Part shown: positions 61,302-64,000 of the stretch, piece by piece
Position numbering within the stretch: the stretch's first letter is position 1
How the letters are laid out: each line of letters starts with the position of its first letter
Origin: RGIG4079 sp045531405
Lineage (GTDB): Bacteria > Bacteroidota > Bacteroidia > Bacteroidales > Muribaculaceae
DNA length: 64,000 bases
Reading direction: 5' to 3'
NCBI GenBank assembly: GCA_045531405.1
Contig: JAZSDX010000044.1
Span: 1-64,000 of the forward strand
Program-made: the position numbers and the translations under genes
The notes under the pieces: model-generated
Told to the model about the DNA's origin: nothing
Database searches by the model: none
The model's input: the letters and a program-made list of their open reading frames with translations, nothing else

Positions 61302-63068
61302 TTGACACACACTCTCAGCGTGAATAAATATCTCAATAAAATATTTATTGTCTCATCATTTGTCATAGCTTTAATAGCCATGTCAAATACTCTTTTCGCA
61401 AAAGAAGATTGGGAAAAGGGTGTCAATAAACGTAAAGCTACACACCTCTACCTCGAAGCCACAAAGCAATATGAGTTGGAAAATATGGGTGGATTTTACG
61501 CACTTCTCAATCGTGCATACCTTCTTGACCCTACCGACACAAGCATTGGCTTTGATAAAGGCATGACCGACATGATTATCAATCAAAATGACTCGGCTGA
61601 ATTTTTCAAAGCACATGCCCTTGCTCGCAAACATTTTGATGCCCACCCCGAGGACTATTACAGTAGCTTAAAATATGGCATGATTACGACCAAAATAGGC
61701 TGGAGAAAAGAGGCTCTTAGAGTATGGGGGAAATTGGACTCGATATTTCCCGAAAAGATTGACATTGCCATGCAATATGCCGACGCACTATCAGCATCTA
61801 TTGACACAACCGAGATTAATAAAGCCGTTGCTATATACAATCGCATAGAAGTTGCTGAGGGAAAAGACATTGGCATCACATCACGAAAAATCAGAGCATA
61901 TTCGGCCATCAAAGATACCACCCACATTATTGCCGAAGTAGATTCTCTCCTTGCATCTTCGCCAAACAACTCCGACTACAATGTTTTTGCCGGCGAGATA
62001 TACAATTACTTAGGAGATGACACTAAAACATTAAATTATCTCAACAAAGCATGTTCGCTCGACCCCTCTAATGGCGAGGCATTCTTCAAACGAGCTCTTT
62101 TCTATAATGAAATTGGCGACAGTATTGCCTATGATTGTGAAGTGTTTAACGCGTTAAAACACGACGATCTCAATCTTGAAGCAAAAATACAACTATTGAC
62201 TCAATACATTCGCACTCTATATAACGACCCGGCACAACAACCTCGCATTGAAGAATTGTTGACTGTATTACTTGACCAACATCCTCACCAATACGACATT
62301 CACGAACTTTATAGTGCTTATCTCGCTACAATAAAAGATTTCCCACGTGCAGCCGAGCAGTTGTCTTATGCGCTTGACATAGCCCCATCTAATCGTCAAA
62401 CTTGGACACAATACATTGCATTGTGTGCTCAAACCAATAACAACCCAATCACTATTGACGCTATCAATCGCGCACTTCATTATCATCCCGAAGATGCCGT
62501 ATTGTTATATCAAGCCGGGGTTACATATACATCAATTGATGCCGATAAAGCAATGCAATACTATCGCAAGGCTCTACCATTGGCTAACGACAATCTTGTT
62601 CTCAAATCAAACATTATTTGCTCAATTGCCGACTCGTTTTATAAAGAAGAGAACACCGATAGCGCATTCATTTATTACGAACAAGCATTAGATGCAAATC
62701 CCAACAATCTACTTGCGCTCAATAACTATGCCTACTACCTTTCGGTCAAAGGAATAGATCTTGACAAAGCTGAGCGCATGAGTGCCCGCACTGTAATAGA
62801 AGAGCCCGAAAATGTAAACTCACTTGATACCTACGCTTGGATTTTTTTCAAAAAGAAAAAATATGATATGGCTCGCCAGCAAATTGATTTGGCTTTGAAG
62901 TATAGCGAAGAAGATACTGCCGAACTGCTTCACCACGCCGGAGATATATACTTTATGTGTGGTGAGCTACAAAAAGCATTAGAGTTTTGGAATAAAGCCG
63001 TAGAATTAGAACCCGACAATGAATTACTTAAGAAAAAAGTAAAATACAAAACTTTCTTTTACGAATAA
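61302..63068 (+). CDS. Exported tetratricopeptide-repeat protein
   Basis: 588 residues if translation starts at TTG 61302; a GTG at 61320 (VNKYLNKIFIVSSFVIAL) is equally plausible and keeps the signal peptide, which ends near LFAKED. The rest is TPR helices, for example LNYLNKACSLDPSNGEAFFK, SAFIYYEQALDANPNNLLAL, AARQQIDLALKY-like and LEFWNKAVELEPDNELLK. Gene order dut - TPR - DUF4292 - exported peptidase-like is what I recall from Bacteroidales. Probable periplasmic or outer-membrane-associated scaffold. Confidence 0.85.
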   Translation: MTHTLSVNKYLNKIFIVSSFVIALIAMSNTLFAKEDWEKGVNKRKATHLYLEATKQYELENMGGFYALLNRAYLLDPTDTSIGFDKGMTDMIINQNDSAEFFKAHALARKHFDAHPEDYYSSLKYGMITTKIGWRKEALRVWGKLDSIFPEKIDIAMQYADALSASIDTTEINKAVAIYNRIEVAEGKDIGITSRKIRAYSAIKDTTHIIAEVDSLLASSPNNSDYNVFAGEIYNYLGDDTKTLNYLNKACSLDPSNGEAFFKRALFYNEIGDSIAYDCEVFNALKHDDLNLEAKIQLLTQYIRTLYNDPAQQPRIEELLTVLLDQHPHQYDIHELYSAYLATIKDFPRAAEQLSYALDIAPSNRQTWTQYIALCAQTNNNPITIDAINRALHYHPEDAVLLYQAGVTYTSIDADKAMQYYRKALPLANDNLVLKSNIICSIADSFYKEENTDSAFIYYEQALDANPNNLLALNNYAYYLSVKGIDLDKAERMSARTVIEEPENVNSLDTYAWIFFKKKKYDMARQQIDLALKYSEEDTAELLHHAGDIYFMCGELQKALEFWNKAVELEPDNELLKKKVKYKTFFYE

Positions 63069-63074
63069 TTCTCA

Positions 63075-63911
63075 ATGAAAGCATTTAACATCATATTATG
63101 CCTCATATTATTGACTATGATTTCGGGGTGTAAGTCATCGAAATCAACCTTGCCAGCCATGGCATCAGATCAATATATCAATGAGAGCAACGATAGCGCT
63201 ACTTCTCTTTTATCAAATTTTGATAGCGTCGCATCTAATTATAAAGGATGGAACGATGTTGTTGTGCCAATTAATCTCTCGCTTCTTGCGCCAAAAGAGT
63301 TTTCGGTTTCAGGACGTGCCACAATGGTTAAAGACGAGTGTATTTTCATCTCAATCAGAGTTTTTGGCTTTGAAGCTGCAAACATCTACATCAATAACGA
63401 CTCAATATTTGCTTCTTATAAATTAGACAAAATATATATTGCCGAGGATGTAAAAAAATTACTCAACGGCTATCCGGCCACAATTGGTAATCTTCAAAAC
63501 TTATTATTAGGTCGTGCATTTATCCTGGGTAAAGGAGAGATAACTGCTATTAATAACGATTTTTCTCTTTCTATCAATAAAGACACTTGGAAAATTGCAC
63601 CTCATTGCGATATCAAAGATATAGAATATCAATTCATATTTGACAATAAGACCAACAACCTATCTATGCTTGATATTAATATAAATAAGTCTAAAAATGT
63701 AATATGTGCATATGCCCCTTATAAATGCACTCCAATAGGAAGCATATCTGATGCCATTAACATCTCTACTATATTAAAAGATACTCCATTTAGAGCCATG
63801 ATAGAGTGGAATCTCGATAAGTCAAAGTGGAATTCAGGAGCAACCCCCAAATGGAAACAACCCAAAGGATATAAGCGAGTGAACGCCTCTGATTTATTAA
63901 AAGCCATATAA
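63075..63911 (+). CDS. DUF4292 family lipoprotein
   Basis: 278 residues. MKAFNIILCLILLTMISGC is a lipoprotein signal (lipidation at cysteine 19). The mature part has the DUF4292 LolA-like pattern: VVVPINLSLLAPKEFSVSGR, DECIFISIRVFGFEAANIYI, LLNGYPATIGNLQNLLLG and a C-terminal ATPKWKQPKGYKRVNASDLL. It may handle lipoprotein or lipid transfer by analogy with LolA/LolB folds. Six bases after the TPR gene. Confidence 0.85.
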   Translation: MKAFNIILCLILLTMISGCKSSKSTLPAMASDQYINESNDSATSLLSNFDSVASNYKGWNDVVVPINLSLLAPKEFSVSGRATMVKDECIFISIRVFGFEAANIYINNDSIFASYKLDKIYIAEDVKKLLNGYPATIGNLQNLLLGRAFILGKGEITAINNDFSLSINKDTWKIAPHCDIKDIEYQFIFDNKTNNLSMLDININKSKNVICAYAPYKCTPIGSISDAINISTILKDTPFRAMIEWNLDKSKWNSGATPKWKQPKGYKRVNASDLLKAI

Positions 63912-63926
63912 GCAACCCATATTGTA

Positions 63927-64000
63927 ATGAAGCGTTTATTTATCATATTATTAGCATTAATATCGGTGAGTGTAGTGCTTGCCGACAAATCTCAACGCAC
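63927..64000 (+). CDS. N-terminus of an exported protein, cut by window end
   Basis: 24 codons visible: MKRLFIILLALISVSVVLAD then KSQR, a Sec signal peptide with cleavage near VLA. In related genomes a murein hydrolase activator (EnvC/M23-type) follows DUF4292 genes, so this is the likely identity, based on context only. Confidence 0.55.
   Translation, partial: MKRLFIILLALISVSVVLADKSQR

Overview
This window looks like a chromosome segment from a Bacteroidota bacterium, most likely order Bacteroidales and possibly Muribaculaceae-like; the family assignment is a guess. The reasons are the fused rpsL-to-rplQ ribosomal cluster without tuf, the recurring TAnnTTTG -7 promoter boxes with TTTG about 20 nt upstream, A-rich start regions that mostly lack Shine-Dalgarno sequences, and families typical of the group (DUF4369, DUF4292, DUF6048, GHL10 proteins with C-terminal sorting domains). 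No tRNA or rRNA gene and no CRISPR array was seen.

Layout. 1-20 kb: enolase, then a leftward translation cluster of about 32 genes (rpsL, rpsG, fusA, the S10, spc and alpha sets, ending in rpoA and rplQ) driven from a consensus promoter at 19.9 kb, with a perfect-stem terminator at 1.6 kb. 20-25 kb: a leftward operon parE - coaD - S41 protease - methyltransferase. 25-29 kb: a radical SAM/SPASM enzyme divergent from three glycosyltransferases. 29-35.4 kb: a thioredoxin-fold lipoprotein, argB, prfB with its programmed +1 frameshift, an M20 deacylase and a long-chain acyl-CoA synthetase. 35.5-39.2 kb: accessory DNA with an odd palindromic intergenic stretch, a small HTH protein, a DUF4143 ATPase and an IS3-type element whose transposase carries two single-base deletions.

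39.4-44.5 kb is the most interesting part. It is a nine-gene rightward operon encoding three short precursors with twin-arginine (Tat) signals followed by strings of cysteines at every fourth residue, a small beta-barrel-like protein, a radical SAM/SPASM maturase, a second SPASM-like protein without the N-terminal cluster triad, a 93-residue accessory protein, and its own TatA and TatC. I read this as a peptide-modification system whose cysteine-repeat products are modified in the cytoplasm and exported, probably folded, by a dedicated Tat translocase. One product is predicted to be a lipoprotein. I recall the enzyme families as named CXXX-repeat families, but I know of no experimental description of the product.

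44.6-64 kb: PNPase with an Arg-rich repeat tail, a tandem-repeat/hairpin cassette, a GHL10 glycosidase-like secreted protein, rpiB, small conserved proteins, an operon of DUF4199 - GT2 - nitroreductase - DUF6452 - DUF6048 - SDR, a 1199-residue secreted protein with a sorting tail, an SDR, and dut - TPR protein - DUF4292 lipoprotein followed by the start of another exported protein cut by the window edge.
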